Source: Bacteroidota bacterium (GTDB lineage Bacteria; Bacteroidota; Bacteroidia; NS11-12g; UBA9320). From it: a DNA stretch of 64,000 nucleotides. The DNA lies in the NCBI GenBank assembly GCA_947468275.1, contig CANIKO010000014.1:40240-104239 (forward strand), given 5' to 3'. The notes beneath the pieces were generated by a model. That model searched no databases and had not been told where the DNA came from. It saw only the letters and a list, made by a program, of their open reading frames with translations. Each line of letters opens with the position of its first letter. The stretch's first letter is position 1. Positions 44,814 to 52,070 of the stretch are shown here, piece after piece. Both the position numbers and the translations under genes were made by a program.

Positions 44814-46166
44814 TTAAAGCATTAATCGGGCTAAGCTAAAATAAAGAAATAACCCAACTAGATCATTGGTAGTAGTTATGAATGGTCCGGTAGCTAAAGC
44901 TGGGTCTATTTTGAATCGCTCTAGAATAAGCGGGATGAGGGTGCCAATAATGGAAGCAAAAAGTATTACGGATAATAAAGCAATACTTACCACTTCGGCA
45001 ATATTTAAAGGATTGCCAATGGCGGCAGTATACGCCAAAAGTAAGCCTGAACAAATTAAACCATTAAGCAAGGCCACTGAAAATTCTTTGGCCAAACGGG
45101 GAATAAAATTTTTGGTATCCAAGCTATCGTTAGCCAAACCCTGCACAATAATGGATGACGATTGCACTCCGGCATTGCCTCCCATGGCCGCAACTAAAGG
45201 CATAAATAAAGCAAGTTGCAAGTTGGCCGATAACTGACTTTCAAATCCTTTAATGACAAAGGAATTCATCAAACCACCACCCAATCCTATGATTAACCAT
45301 GGTAATCTAGCACGTGATAAAACCCAAATTTTATCCGTTGACTCTACGTTTTCACTAATACCCGATAATAACTGATAATCTTTATCCGCTTCTTCTTTTA
45401 CAAAATCGATAACATCATCAATTGTTACCAAACCGATTAGCCTTGTTAATGAATCTACGATTGGTAAAGCTTCCAAATCGTATTTACTCATAATATTTGC
45501 AACTTCTTCACCACGCGTATGTACATGTGCAAAAATTACGTTAGAGTCAAATATTTCAGATACTTTAGTGGCGGCTTTTTCAAGCAATATTTTTTTCAAA
45601 GGAACAATTCCTATAAGAATATCATGGTTATCGACTACATAAATGGCATTAACCTTTGTGACATTTTCGGCTTGTTTTCTGATTTCTTCGGTGCATTGAG
45701 CCAGATTCCAATTTAGATTAACTTTAATTAATTCCTTAGCCATTAATCCGCCTGCAGTGTCTTCATCATGATGAAGTAAGGATACTAACTGAATGGAATA
45801 TTCTAAATCTGAAACATAACTTATAATTTCCTGTGAGAGTGATTTTGGGAGTTCATTCAGGATGTCCACCGCATCGTCAGAATTAAGGTTTTCGATAAAT
45901 CGAGAGGCAATTTCTTTTGGAGTATAAGCAGTCAAAAGAATTTCTCTTTTATCAGATTCAAGTTCAGCCAATACTTCTACCGCTTTATTATCAGTTAAAT
46001 GATCAAAGCAGTATTTGCATTCAACTAAGGTTAGTTCAGTAAAAAGTTCGGCAATATCTACTGGGTATAACAGGTCTAATGCTGAGGAAACACTATGTTC
46101 AAGATTGCTGCTAATCCAAGATTTTAGTTCTTCAATAAAAGTATCTGTTAATTGAAACTGCAACAT
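44814..46166 (-). CDS. mgtE: Magnesium transporter MgtE
   Basis: A magnesium-gated Mg2+ channel/transporter of 450 residues. Domain order: cytosolic superhelical N domain (to about 130), two CBS domains (about 135-255, with IVDSLTRLIGLVTIDDVIDFV), a connecting helix, and five transmembrane helices (about 285-450). The pore region PLVAAMGGNAGVQSSSIIVQGLA is intact. It is leftward and 24 nt downstream of ksgA, probably one transcript. Confidence 0.95.
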   Translation of the reverse strand: MLQFQLTDTFIEELKSWISSNLEHSVSSALDLLYPVDIAELFTELTLVECKYCFDHLTDNKAVEVLAELESDKREILLTAYTPKEIASRFIENLNSDDAVDILNELPKSLSQEIISYVSDLEYSIQLVSLLHHDEDTAGGLMAKELIKVNLNWNLAQCTEEIRKQAENVTKVNAIYVVDNHDILIGIVPLKKILLEKAATKVSEIFDSNVIFAHVHTRGEEVANIMSKYDLEALPIVDSLTRLIGLVTIDDVIDFVKEEADKDYQLLSGISENVESTDKIWVLSRARLPWLIIGLGGGLMNSFVIKGFESQLSANLQLALFMPLVAAMGGNAGVQSSSIIVQGLANDSLDTKNFIPRLAKEFSVALLNGLICSGLLLAYTAAIGNPLNIAEVVSIALLSVILFASIIGTLIPLILERFKIDPALATGPFITTTNDLVGLFLYFSLARLML

Positions 46167-46189
46167 TTTTTTCTTATTTTATAAACTGC

Positions 46190-46960
46190 TTAGTTAAAGG
46201 ATTCAATAAATTTGGTAAGTTCAATGAACTGATTTACCGAAAGGGTTTCAGGCCGCAATTTAGCAAAAGGATGGCTCGAAAAAACCTCTTTTAAATTAAA
46301 TTTACTTAAGCTGTTGAGCAGGGTTTTTCTGCGCTGGTTAAACGCAGTTTTAACCACTTCAAAAAAGAGTTTTTCGTTGCAATCCAATTTGTAATCGGGC
46401 TTTCTAATGCAACTTATTACAGCTGAATCTACCTTGGGAGGAGGGAAAAATGCTCCCGGTGAAATTTTAAATTCAAGTTTTACATTATAAAATGCCTGCA
46501 CCAAAACCGATAAAATTCCGTATTCCTTGCTCCCTTCTTTTGACGCAATTCTCACAGCTACTTCTTTTTGAAACATCCCACCCATCAATGGAATAAGGGT
46601 TCTATTCTCTAGCATTTTAAAAATAATTTGAGAGGAAATATTGTAGGGGTAATTACCAATCAAGATAAATTCCGAATTAAAAAGTTTTGAAATTTCGAGT
46701 TTCAAAAAATCTCCTTCTATCAAAAAAGGTTCTAGTAAAATTGCATTGGCTTGAAGATATTCCGAGGATTCGTTATCAATTTCTATGGCATGTATAATTT
46801 TATTCGGTTGTTTTAAAAGGTGTTTGGTTAAAATTCCTTTCCCGGGGCCTATTTCTAAAACATTATTTACTTCGCTTTTATTGACAAGCAGGGCTGTGCG
46901 CTCTGCTATATTTTGGTCGGTAAGAAAATGTTGGCCGAGGTGTTTTTTGGGTTTTACCAT
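46190..46960 (-). CDS. ksgA: 16S rRNA (adenine1518-N6/adenine1519-N6)-dimethyltransferase
   Basis: KsgA/RsmA dimethylates two adjacent adenosines at the 3' end of 16S rRNA and checks 30S assembly. The 256-residue protein shows KPKKHLGQHFLTDQNIAERT, the SAM motif VLEIGPGKGILTKHLL, the catalytic NYPYNIS tetrad region (IGNYPYNISSQI) and FNQRRKTLLNSL. It is divergent from rpsO. Confidence 0.96.
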   Translation of the reverse strand: MVKPKKHLGQHFLTDQNIAERTALLVNKSEVNNVLEIGPGKGILTKHLLKQPNKIIHAIEIDNESSEYLQANAILLEPFLIEGDFLKLEISKLFNSEFILIGNYPYNISSQIIFKMLENRTLIPLMGGMFQKEVAVRIASKEGSKEYGILSVLVQAFYNVKLEFKISPGAFFPPPKVDSAVISCIRKPDYKLDCNEKLFFEVVKTAFNQRRKTLLNSLSKFNLKEVFSSHPFAKLRPETLSVNQFIELTKFIESFN

Positions 46961-47032
46961 TGCGGCAAAATTAAGTTATAACTTAATTGAACGGATTATT
47001 ATTGTAAATTGAAAAAACGTTCTAAAAAATCC

Positions 47033-47063
47033 TTTGAATAAATAATATTTATTTCTATTTTTG
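47033..47063 (+). promoter_or_regulatory. Promoter of rpsO-pnp
   Basis: TTTG (47033-47036), a 19 nt spacer and TATTTTTG (47056-47063) match the Bacteroidota consensus at every fixed position. They lie 30 nt before the rpsO ATG. Confidence 0.7.
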
Positions 47064-47093
47064 CCGTCCTTTAAAGAAAATCAATCGCATACA

Positions 47094-47363
47094 ATGCATT
47101 TAACAACAGAAGACAAAAAAGAAATTTTCAAAACCTACGGAGGTAGTGAAACCAATACAGGTTCGGCAGAAGCACAAGTGGCTATGTTTACGCAACGTAT
47201 CACTTATTTAACTGGACATTTGAAAATTAACAAAAAGGATTTTTCTACAGAATTAAGCCTTGTTAAATTGGTTGGTAAGCGTCGTGCATTGCTTGATTAT
47301 ATCGCTAAAAAAGATATTTACAAGTATCGCGAACTTATCAAACAACTAGGTATACGTAAGTAA
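47094..47363 (+). CDS. rpsO: 30S ribosomal protein S15
   Basis: An 89-residue S15 protein. I chose the ATG at 47094 (MHLTTEDKKEIFKTYGG); the open frame upstream overlaps the promoter and is not coding. The 16S rRNA-binding helices are intact (GSAEAQVAMFTQRITYLTGHLK, LVKLVGKRRALLDYIAKKD). It is followed by pnp, an order seen in many bacteria. The gap between them has GC-rich inverted sequence (around 47375-47445) that could be an mRNA processing or autoregulatory site. Confidence 0.97.
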   Translation: MHLTTEDKKEIFKTYGGSETNTGSAEAQVAMFTQRITYLTGHLKINKKDFSTELSLVKLVGKRRALLDYIAKKDIYKYRELIKQLGIRK

Positions 47364-47461
47364 TTTCTTTTTTCGTCGAGCCTTTGGCGAGGCGAAATTT
47401 CACCTTCTCGGTAAAAAGCCCCGTTCGGAAACGACTTTTTTTACTATTAAAAAAAATTAAA

Positions 47462-49690
47462 ATGAACTATACAGCTTTTACCAAATCATTCGATTTTGGC
47501 GACGGGCGCACAATTACTCTGGAAACAGGTAAATTAGCAAAACAAGCACATGGATCCGTGGTGCTAACAATGGGCAAAACTATGATTTTGGCCACCGTGG
47601 TTTCTAATTATGAAGCCAAAGAAGATTTAGATTTTCTTCCCCTTTCAGTTGATTACCAAGAAAAATTTGCGGCAGTAGGTCGTATTCCCGGCAGTTTTTT
47701 GCGCCGCGAAAGTCGCCTTTCTGATTACGAAGTATTAATCTGTCGTATTGTTGACAGAGCTATTCGCCCTTTATTTCCTGATGATTATCACTCAGACACA
47801 CAAGTAAATTTATTTTTAATTTCAAGTGATGAAAATATTTTGCCTGATGCCTTAGTTGGTTTAGCTGCTTCAGCGGCTATTTGTATTACTGATATTCCAT
47901 TCGCTGGTCCAATTTCTGAAGTAAGAGTTGCCCGTGTGGATGGTAAATTTATTATTAACCCTTACAAAGATCAATTAGAGAAAAGTGATCTAGACCTTAT
48001 TGTTTCAGGAACTGCCAATGAACTAAACATGGTTGAGGGTGAAATGACCAACGCTTCAGAAGCGGATATGGTGGAAGCTTTGAAATTGGCACATGAGTAT
48101 ATCAAAAAACAATGTGCATTTCAGTTAGAGTTTTGTGATTTGTTAGGCGGTCGTAAACCAAGCAGAGAATATAATCATGAAATAAATGATGAGGATCTTA
48201 AGAAAAAAGTAAGAGATGATGTTTATCAAAAAATATATGATGTAGCCAAAGTTCCTAGTAACAAAGATGAACGCTCGGCATCATTTAAAGCCATTTTAGA
48301 TGAATATATACTTTCAAAAGGAGAAGGTTTAGAGGATTCAACCAAAAAGCTTATCAAAAGATATTTTGGCAAAGCCAAAAAAGAAGCGGTGCGTAACATG
48401 ATGTTAGATACTCGCAGTCGTTTGGATGGTCGTCAATTAGATGAAATTCGTCCGATATGGAGTGAAGTAGACTATTTACCTTGTGCACACGGTTCCAGTG
48501 TATTTACCAGAGGTGAAACTCAATCTCTAACTTCAGTCACTTTAGGAGGAAAACTTGACCAACAATTATTGGATAGTCCGATGGTTTACGGAAAAAGTGG
48601 TTTTATGTTACATTATAATTTTCCCGGCTTTAGTACTGGCGAAATAAAACCAAATCGTGCCCCTGCTCGTCGTGAAATTGGACATGGAAACTTAGCTGCC
48701 CGCAGTTTAAAGAAAATGCTTCCTGACCAAGTCGATTATACCATTCGTATCGTTTCTGATATTTTAGAATCCAACGGAAGTAGCAGCATGGCTACAGTTT
48801 GTGCGGGTTCATTAGCTTTGATGGATGCAGGTATCAAAATGAAGGAAGCCGTTTCAGGTATTGCTATGGGAATGATTTCAGACCCAAAAACAGGCCGTTA
48901 TGCTATCCTTTCTGATATTTTAGGTGATGAGGATCATTTGGGTGATATGGATTTCAAAATTGTTGGAACCAAAGAAGGTATCGTGGCTTGTCAAATGGAT
49001 ATAAAGGTTGAAGGTTTATCTTATGAGCTTTTAGCTGAAGCCCTTGAACAATCAAGAAGAGGTAGACTTCACATTTTGGGTAAAATGAATGAAACCCTTG
49101 CTGCTCCAAGAGAAGAACTTAAGCCACATACTCCACGTATTGAGCGAATTGAAATTGAAAAAGATAAAATTGGTGCAGTAATTGGTAGCGGAGGAAAAGT
49201 AATTCAAGAAATTCAAGCAACTACAGGTACCACCATTTCTATTGAAGAAGTTGGAAACAAAGGAATCGTAGAAATTTTGGCTACTGACATGGAAAGCATG
49301 GAAAAAGCGAAGGCCATTGTAATTGGAATAATTACCGACCCAGAAGAAGGATCAACTTATGAAGGTGTAGTAAAAGGTATCCAAGAATTTGGCGCTTTTG
49401 TTGAATTTATGCCGGGCAAACAAGGTTTGTTGCATATTTCTGAAATAAGCTATACTCGCCTAAATAGTATGGATGGTGTGTATCAGGAAGGCGATAAAGT
49501 GATGGTGAAGTTACTTGAAGTTGATAAAAAGACTGGCAAATTTAAACTTTCACATAAAGCACTTTTAGAAAAACCTGAAGGATATGTAGAACCCGCTCCT
49601 CGTCCTCCTCGTGAGAGAGACGACCGCAGAGGTGGTGACCGTCGCGATGACCGCAGAGGTGGAGGAGATAGAAGAGATAATCGTCGCTAG
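47462..49690 (+). CDS. pnp: Polyribonucleotide nucleotidyltransferase (PNPase)
   Basis: A 3'-to-5' phosphorolytic exoribonuclease. From the ATG at 47462 it has 742 residues; the frame extends upstream but only through the leader. Domain order: RNase PH domain 1 (FDFGDGRTITLETGKLAKQAHGS), helical linker, RNase PH domain 2 (GETQSLTSVTLG, SNGSSSMATVCAGSLALMDAG), KH domain (IGAVIGSGGKVIQEIQATTG) and S1 domain (YEGVVKGIQEFGAFVEFMPGKQGLLHISE). The last 30 residues are an Arg/Gly/Asp-rich tail with RRGGDRRDDRRGGG, a likely RNA-binding extension. Confidence 0.97.
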   Translation: MNYTAFTKSFDFGDGRTITLETGKLAKQAHGSVVLTMGKTMILATVVSNYEAKEDLDFLPLSVDYQEKFAAVGRIPGSFLRRESRLSDYEVLICRIVDRAIRPLFPDDYHSDTQVNLFLISSDENILPDALVGLAASAAICITDIPFAGPISEVRVARVDGKFIINPYKDQLEKSDLDLIVSGTANELNMVEGEMTNASEADMVEALKLAHEYIKKQCAFQLEFCDLLGGRKPSREYNHEINDEDLKKKVRDDVYQKIYDVAKVPSNKDERSASFKAILDEYILSKGEGLEDSTKKLIKRYFGKAKKEAVRNMMLDTRSRLDGRQLDEIRPIWSEVDYLPCAHGSSVFTRGETQSLTSVTLGGKLDQQLLDSPMVYGKSGFMLHYNFPGFSTGEIKPNRAPARREIGHGNLAARSLKKMLPDQVDYTIRIVSDILESNGSSSMATVCAGSLALMDAGIKMKEAVSGIAMGMISDPKTGRYAILSDILGDEDHLGDMDFKIVGTKEGIVACQMDIKVEGLSYELLAEALEQSRRGRLHILGKMNETLAAPREELKPHTPRIERIEIEKDKIGAVIGSGGKVIQEIQATTGTTISIEEVGNKGIVEILATDMESMEKAKAIVIGIITDPEEGSTYEGVVKGIQEFGAFVEFMPGKQGLLHISEISYTRLNSMDGVYQEGDKVMVKLLEVDKKTGKFKLSHKALLEKPEGYVEPAPRPPRERDDRRGGDRRDDRRGGGDRRDNRR

Positions 49691-49750
49691 TTTTTTAGTC
49701 ATAAATTATAAGTTATGAGTTAGTGCTTGTAACCCGACTTTGAAGTTATA

Positions 49751-49790
49751 AAAATGAGTTATGAGTTAGTTCTCATAACTCATTTTTTTT
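49751..49790 (+). terminator. Terminator of rpsO-pnp built from the dispersed repeat
   Basis: A perfect 15 bp stem, AAAATGAGTTATGAG (49751-49765) with CTCATAACTCATTTT (49772-49786), a six-base loop and a T run. The stem sequence consists of the same TTATGAG words as the dispersed repeat at 1210 and 49798. Confidence 0.8.
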
Positions 49791-49797
49791 ACGCATA

Positions 49798-49817
49798 ACT
49801 TATAATTCATAACTCAT
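49798..49817 (+). repeat. Left 20 bp direct repeat flanking the four-helix-bundle gene
   Basis: ACTTATAATTCATAACTCAT; the identical 20 bp recur in the same orientation at 50196-50215. The two copies frame the gene 49814-50173. Confidence 0.85.
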
Positions 49818-50173
49818 AACTTTTTTTTTGATGTTATAATAGCGCTCCTTATCATTTTTAATAATTCAAGTGCATCTGAGTTCAAACTTTCAAATTCTTT
49901 TTGATTAAGATAATCTGTTGCAGTGGGTAATTCGAGCCAATAAATTGATTCATCACATTCCTTTTGGGATATGGCTAATTTGTGAATAAAATCTTTGTGG
50001 CTTTCAGCATTTTGAGCCTCTCTAACTAATGCACCAATTGCAGTGCCGCTTCTCAAAAACTGTTTACTTAGGACAAACTCTTTCTTTGATTCTATCAGAT
50101 ACGTGGATAATTTAACAACCCTAATTGCAAAAGCAAAACTCTTTCCTTTAATAATATTTTCAGGTTTATTCAT
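49814..50173 (-). CDS. Four-helix-bundle protein (S23/IVP family)
   Basis: A 119-residue protein of the four-helix-bundle family first seen in 23S rRNA intervening sequences and related in fold to the diversity-generating retroelement accessory protein Avd. Conserved parts are FAFAIRVVKLSTYLIESKKEFVLSKQFLRSGTAIGALVREAQNAES and KLAISQKECDESIYWLEL. No reverse transcriptase or variable-repeat gene is in the window. Function of these stand-alone genes is unknown. It is framed by 20 bp direct repeats, and its 3' end overlaps the left one. Confidence 0.88.
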   Translation of the reverse strand: MNKPENIIKGKSFAFAIRVVKLSTYLIESKKEFVLSKQFLRSGTAIGALVREAQNAESHKDFIHKLAISQKECDESIYWLELPTATDYLNQKEFESLNSDALELLKMIRSAIITSKKKL

Positions 50174-50195
50174 GAGTCAAAATTAATAAAGCCCC

Positions 50196-50215
50196 ACTTA
50201 TAATTCATAACTCAT
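50196..50215 (+). repeat. Right 20 bp direct repeat flanking the four-helix-bundle gene
   Basis: An exact copy of 49798-49817. It runs on into 50204-50227, which is an exact inverse of 1210-1233. The repeat supplies the stop codon of the leftward gene 50215-50949. Confidence 0.85.
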
Positions 50216-50949
50216 CACTTATAATTCCTCTTAGTTGCCCAATCATCCAACGAGACAAATCCAAAAGCAAAGCGAATACTGAAATAGCTTTGAGCTTGAA
50301 TATTTGTGGACTTACCGTACGAAAAATTATTGAAATTGATAGAGGACGAAACTTGGTAGTAATGATTATTTTCCGATGTTATTCTATAGCCTAACCCGGT
50401 ATTGGCATGAAAACTTATAGCATTAGCTCTTGATCTGTTAAGCGATGTACCTGCCCTTTCAAGATAAAGTACCTCAAAACCCGGAGCTATTTCCCAAAAT
50501 ATTTCTTTAGTATTGTTAGTATAGAATGGATAGTGAAAAAAGAATCCAAAGCAGGGATTGGAAAAATAACGCGTTGCAAGGGTGTCTTTATTGTAATAAT
50601 AATTATAGGATTGCCTAGTCTTAATAAACCGGATGGTTCCTGTGATGCCGGTAGTAAACCGATATTTTTTAAATCCAATCCCAATCCCTAATTCGGGATG
50701 CATATTCATAGCATTGTTGTGTTTTTTTGAAAACGTATATCCGGCGATGGTTTGGTTATCCAAATATTGAACGTTTTTAGAATCTTTAGGTTTACATGTA
50801 TTACAACCAGTTTTATTGGAAAGTAAAAAACGGGTAGTATTAATGTCTTTATTGGGAGTTAAATTTGTGAACTGGTTTTGCGGGGATTGAGCCACAGCCA
50901 AACTATTTAAAAGTAGTAAACAAAATTTGATAAAACTCCGCAAATACAT
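50215..50949 (-). CDS. Exported, probably outer-membrane beta-barrel protein of unknown function
   Basis: A 244-residue protein with a signal peptide (1-21, SLAVAQ). A CxxC-type pair (GCNTCKP) lies at about 49-52. The rest has alternating strands typical of small barrels (LGIGIGFKKYRFTTGITGTI, FHANTGLGYRI, YFSIRFAFGF). The last residues RNYK and the stop codon are read from the dispersed repeat, so the C-terminus may have been altered by its insertion. No family is recognised. Confidence 0.65.
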   Translation of the reverse strand: MYLRSFIKFCLLLLNSLAVAQSPQNQFTNLTPNKDINTTRFLLSNKTGCNTCKPKDSKNVQYLDNQTIAGYTFSKKHNNAMNMHPELGIGIGFKKYRFTTGITGTIRFIKTRQSYNYYYNKDTLATRYFSNPCFGFFFHYPFYTNNTKEIFWEIAPGFEVLYLERAGTSLNRSRANAISFHANTGLGYRITSENNHYYQVSSSINFNNFSYGKSTNIQAQSYFSIRFAFGFVSLDDWATKRNYK

Positions 50950-50979
50950 TCCGCTAATTTAGATAATTACACTAAAGTT

Positions 50980-51399
50980 TTGAAAATAAAAATTGAATTA
51001 CAATCGCTGGGTGACGATGGTTACCACCTGTTTTGCAAGGTGAAAGTGAATGGTAAAAAATGCCGTGCTTTAATAGATACAGGAGCGAGCAAATCGGTGA
51101 TTGGGAAAAAATTGATTAAAAAATTGAAGGTAGAAGAATATAAAGTGAACGGGGATAACCAAATGACCGGTATTCATCCCGGAGAGGTAAATGTAGCTTT
51201 TGCTAAAATTGAAAGCATTGCATTTGGTAACCTAAAGTTTAAAAATTTAATTGCCGGACTCATTGATTTGGAGCATGTAAATTTGCAGTATAAAACCTTA
51301 AATATTGAACCTTTTGAACTAATACTAGGTGGCGATATTTTAAGTAAAGGCAAGGCGGTGATTGATTACAAAAACAAATTTTTAAAGCTTGTTAAATAA
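50980..51399 (+). CDS. Retropepsin-like aspartic protease family protein
   Basis: A 139-residue single-domain protein with the pepsin/retropepsin active-site motif ALIDTGASKSVIG (D33) and the second conserved segment LILGGDILSKGKAVIDYKNKFLKL near the C-terminus. No signal peptide, so probably cytosolic; such small enzymes act as dimers. The start is TTG at 50980; no ATG alternative exists before the conserved core. The next gene overlaps its 3' end by 11 nt. Confidence 0.82.
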   Translation: MKIKIELQSLGDDGYHLFCKVKVNGKKCRALIDTGASKSVIGKKLIKKLKVEEYKVNGDNQMTGIHPGEVNVAFAKIESIAFGNLKFKNLIAGLIDLEHVNLQYKTLNIEPFELILGGDILSKGKAVIDYKNKFLKLVK

Positions 51400-52015
51400 T
51401 ATAGGTTTTAACACGGAGGCACAGCGAGCACAGAGATTCATAAAGAAAACTCCTTGCTTCTTTGTGCCCTTCGTGCCTCCGTGTTTAATCTTTTTACTCA
51501 TCGTTGGTTTAGGCAGTTGCAATTCCAAACCGTTTCATAACCTAAAAGGCGAAGCAACCACCATTGAAATAAAAGCTAATACCAAAGTTATTGTATATTT
51601 CTTTATGGTTCCCGATTGTCCGTTCGCGCAATTTTATACCATGTCCATAAGTCAGGTATACAGCCAGTATTATCATAAAGAAGTTCAGTTTTATGGAATT
51701 GTTCCGGGTAATTTATATTCCTTAAAAGAAGTCAATGAGTTTAAAACCAATTATAATTTTATACCCGAAATACTGATTGACAAAACCTACAGCCTCTCAA
51801 AAAAGTATAAGGTAAAAGTAGTCCCACAGGTAGTGGTTACCGACATAAAGGGTGAGGTTGTATATTCAGGTAAAATAGATGACCAAGCGATTCAAGCTGG
51901 CCAAAAAAAATACCAACCCACAAAATTTTATTTATTGGATGCTTTAAAAAACACCCTATCCAATAAGCCGGTTAAAATTAAAAAAACCAACGCGGTGGGG
52001 TGTTATATTGAGTAA
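51389..52015 (+). CDS. Redoxin/thioredoxin-like lipoprotein
   Basis: A 208-residue protein with a thioredoxin-like fold: VIVYFFMVPDCPFAQFYTMSI, with a single Cys in DCPFAQ, a strand-helix pattern, and a cis-Pro-type VKVVPQVVVTDIKGEVVYSGKID segment. The C-terminus ends AVGCYIE, as in redoxin proteins found near copper monooxygenase-like genes. The lipobox GLGSC puts lipidated C44 after a long n-region. Residues 8-33 are encoded by a hairpin repeat (51410-51485), and the only start codon is a TTG at 51389. The mature domain is secure; the start is not. Confidence 0.75.
   Translation: MLNNIGFNTEAQRAQRFIKKTPCFFVPFVPPCLIFLLIVGLGSCNSKPFHNLKGEATTIEIKANTKVIVYFFMVPDCPFAQFYTMSISQVYSQYYHKEVQFYGIVPGNLYSLKEVNEFKTNYNFIPEILIDKTYSLSKKYKVKVVPQVVVTDIKGEVVYSGKIDDQAIQAGQKKYQPTKFYLLDALKNTLSNKPVKIKKTNAVGCYIE
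51410..51485. repeat. Imperfect hairpin repeat inside the redoxin gene
   Basis: AACACGGAGGCAC (51410-51422) is exactly complementary to GTGCCTCCGTGTT (51473-51485). The inner arms pair imperfectly (CAGAG with TTTGTG region). The CACGGAGGCAC word is a known style of dispersed bacterial repeat and has a partial copy at 30836-30848. Confidence 0.75.
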
Positions 52016-52042
52016 TTTATTAATAAAATTTCCACAGTCTTA

Positions 52043-52070
52043 TTGGCTTTAGTAGCGATTATTATATTTG
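52043..52070 (+). promoter_or_regulatory. Promoter of the 1405-residue T9SS cargo gene
   Basis: TTG (52043-52045), a 17 nt spacer and a perfect TATATTTG -7 box (52063-52070). The box overlaps the TTG that would start the annotated frame, so transcription should begin after that codon. Confidence 0.55.

Noticed and set aside
45519..45716. Open frame antisense to mgtE
   Set aside because: Lies inside the CBS-domain coding region of mgtE; no independent support.
47384..47461. 26-codon upstream extension of pnp
   Set aside because: The region is leader sequence; the known PNPase N-terminus (MNYTAFTKSFDFG) begins at 47462.
49814..50173. Four-helix-bundle gene as accessory gene of a diversity-generating retroelement
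   Set aside because: No reverse transcriptase, template repeat or variable repeat is visible in the window.
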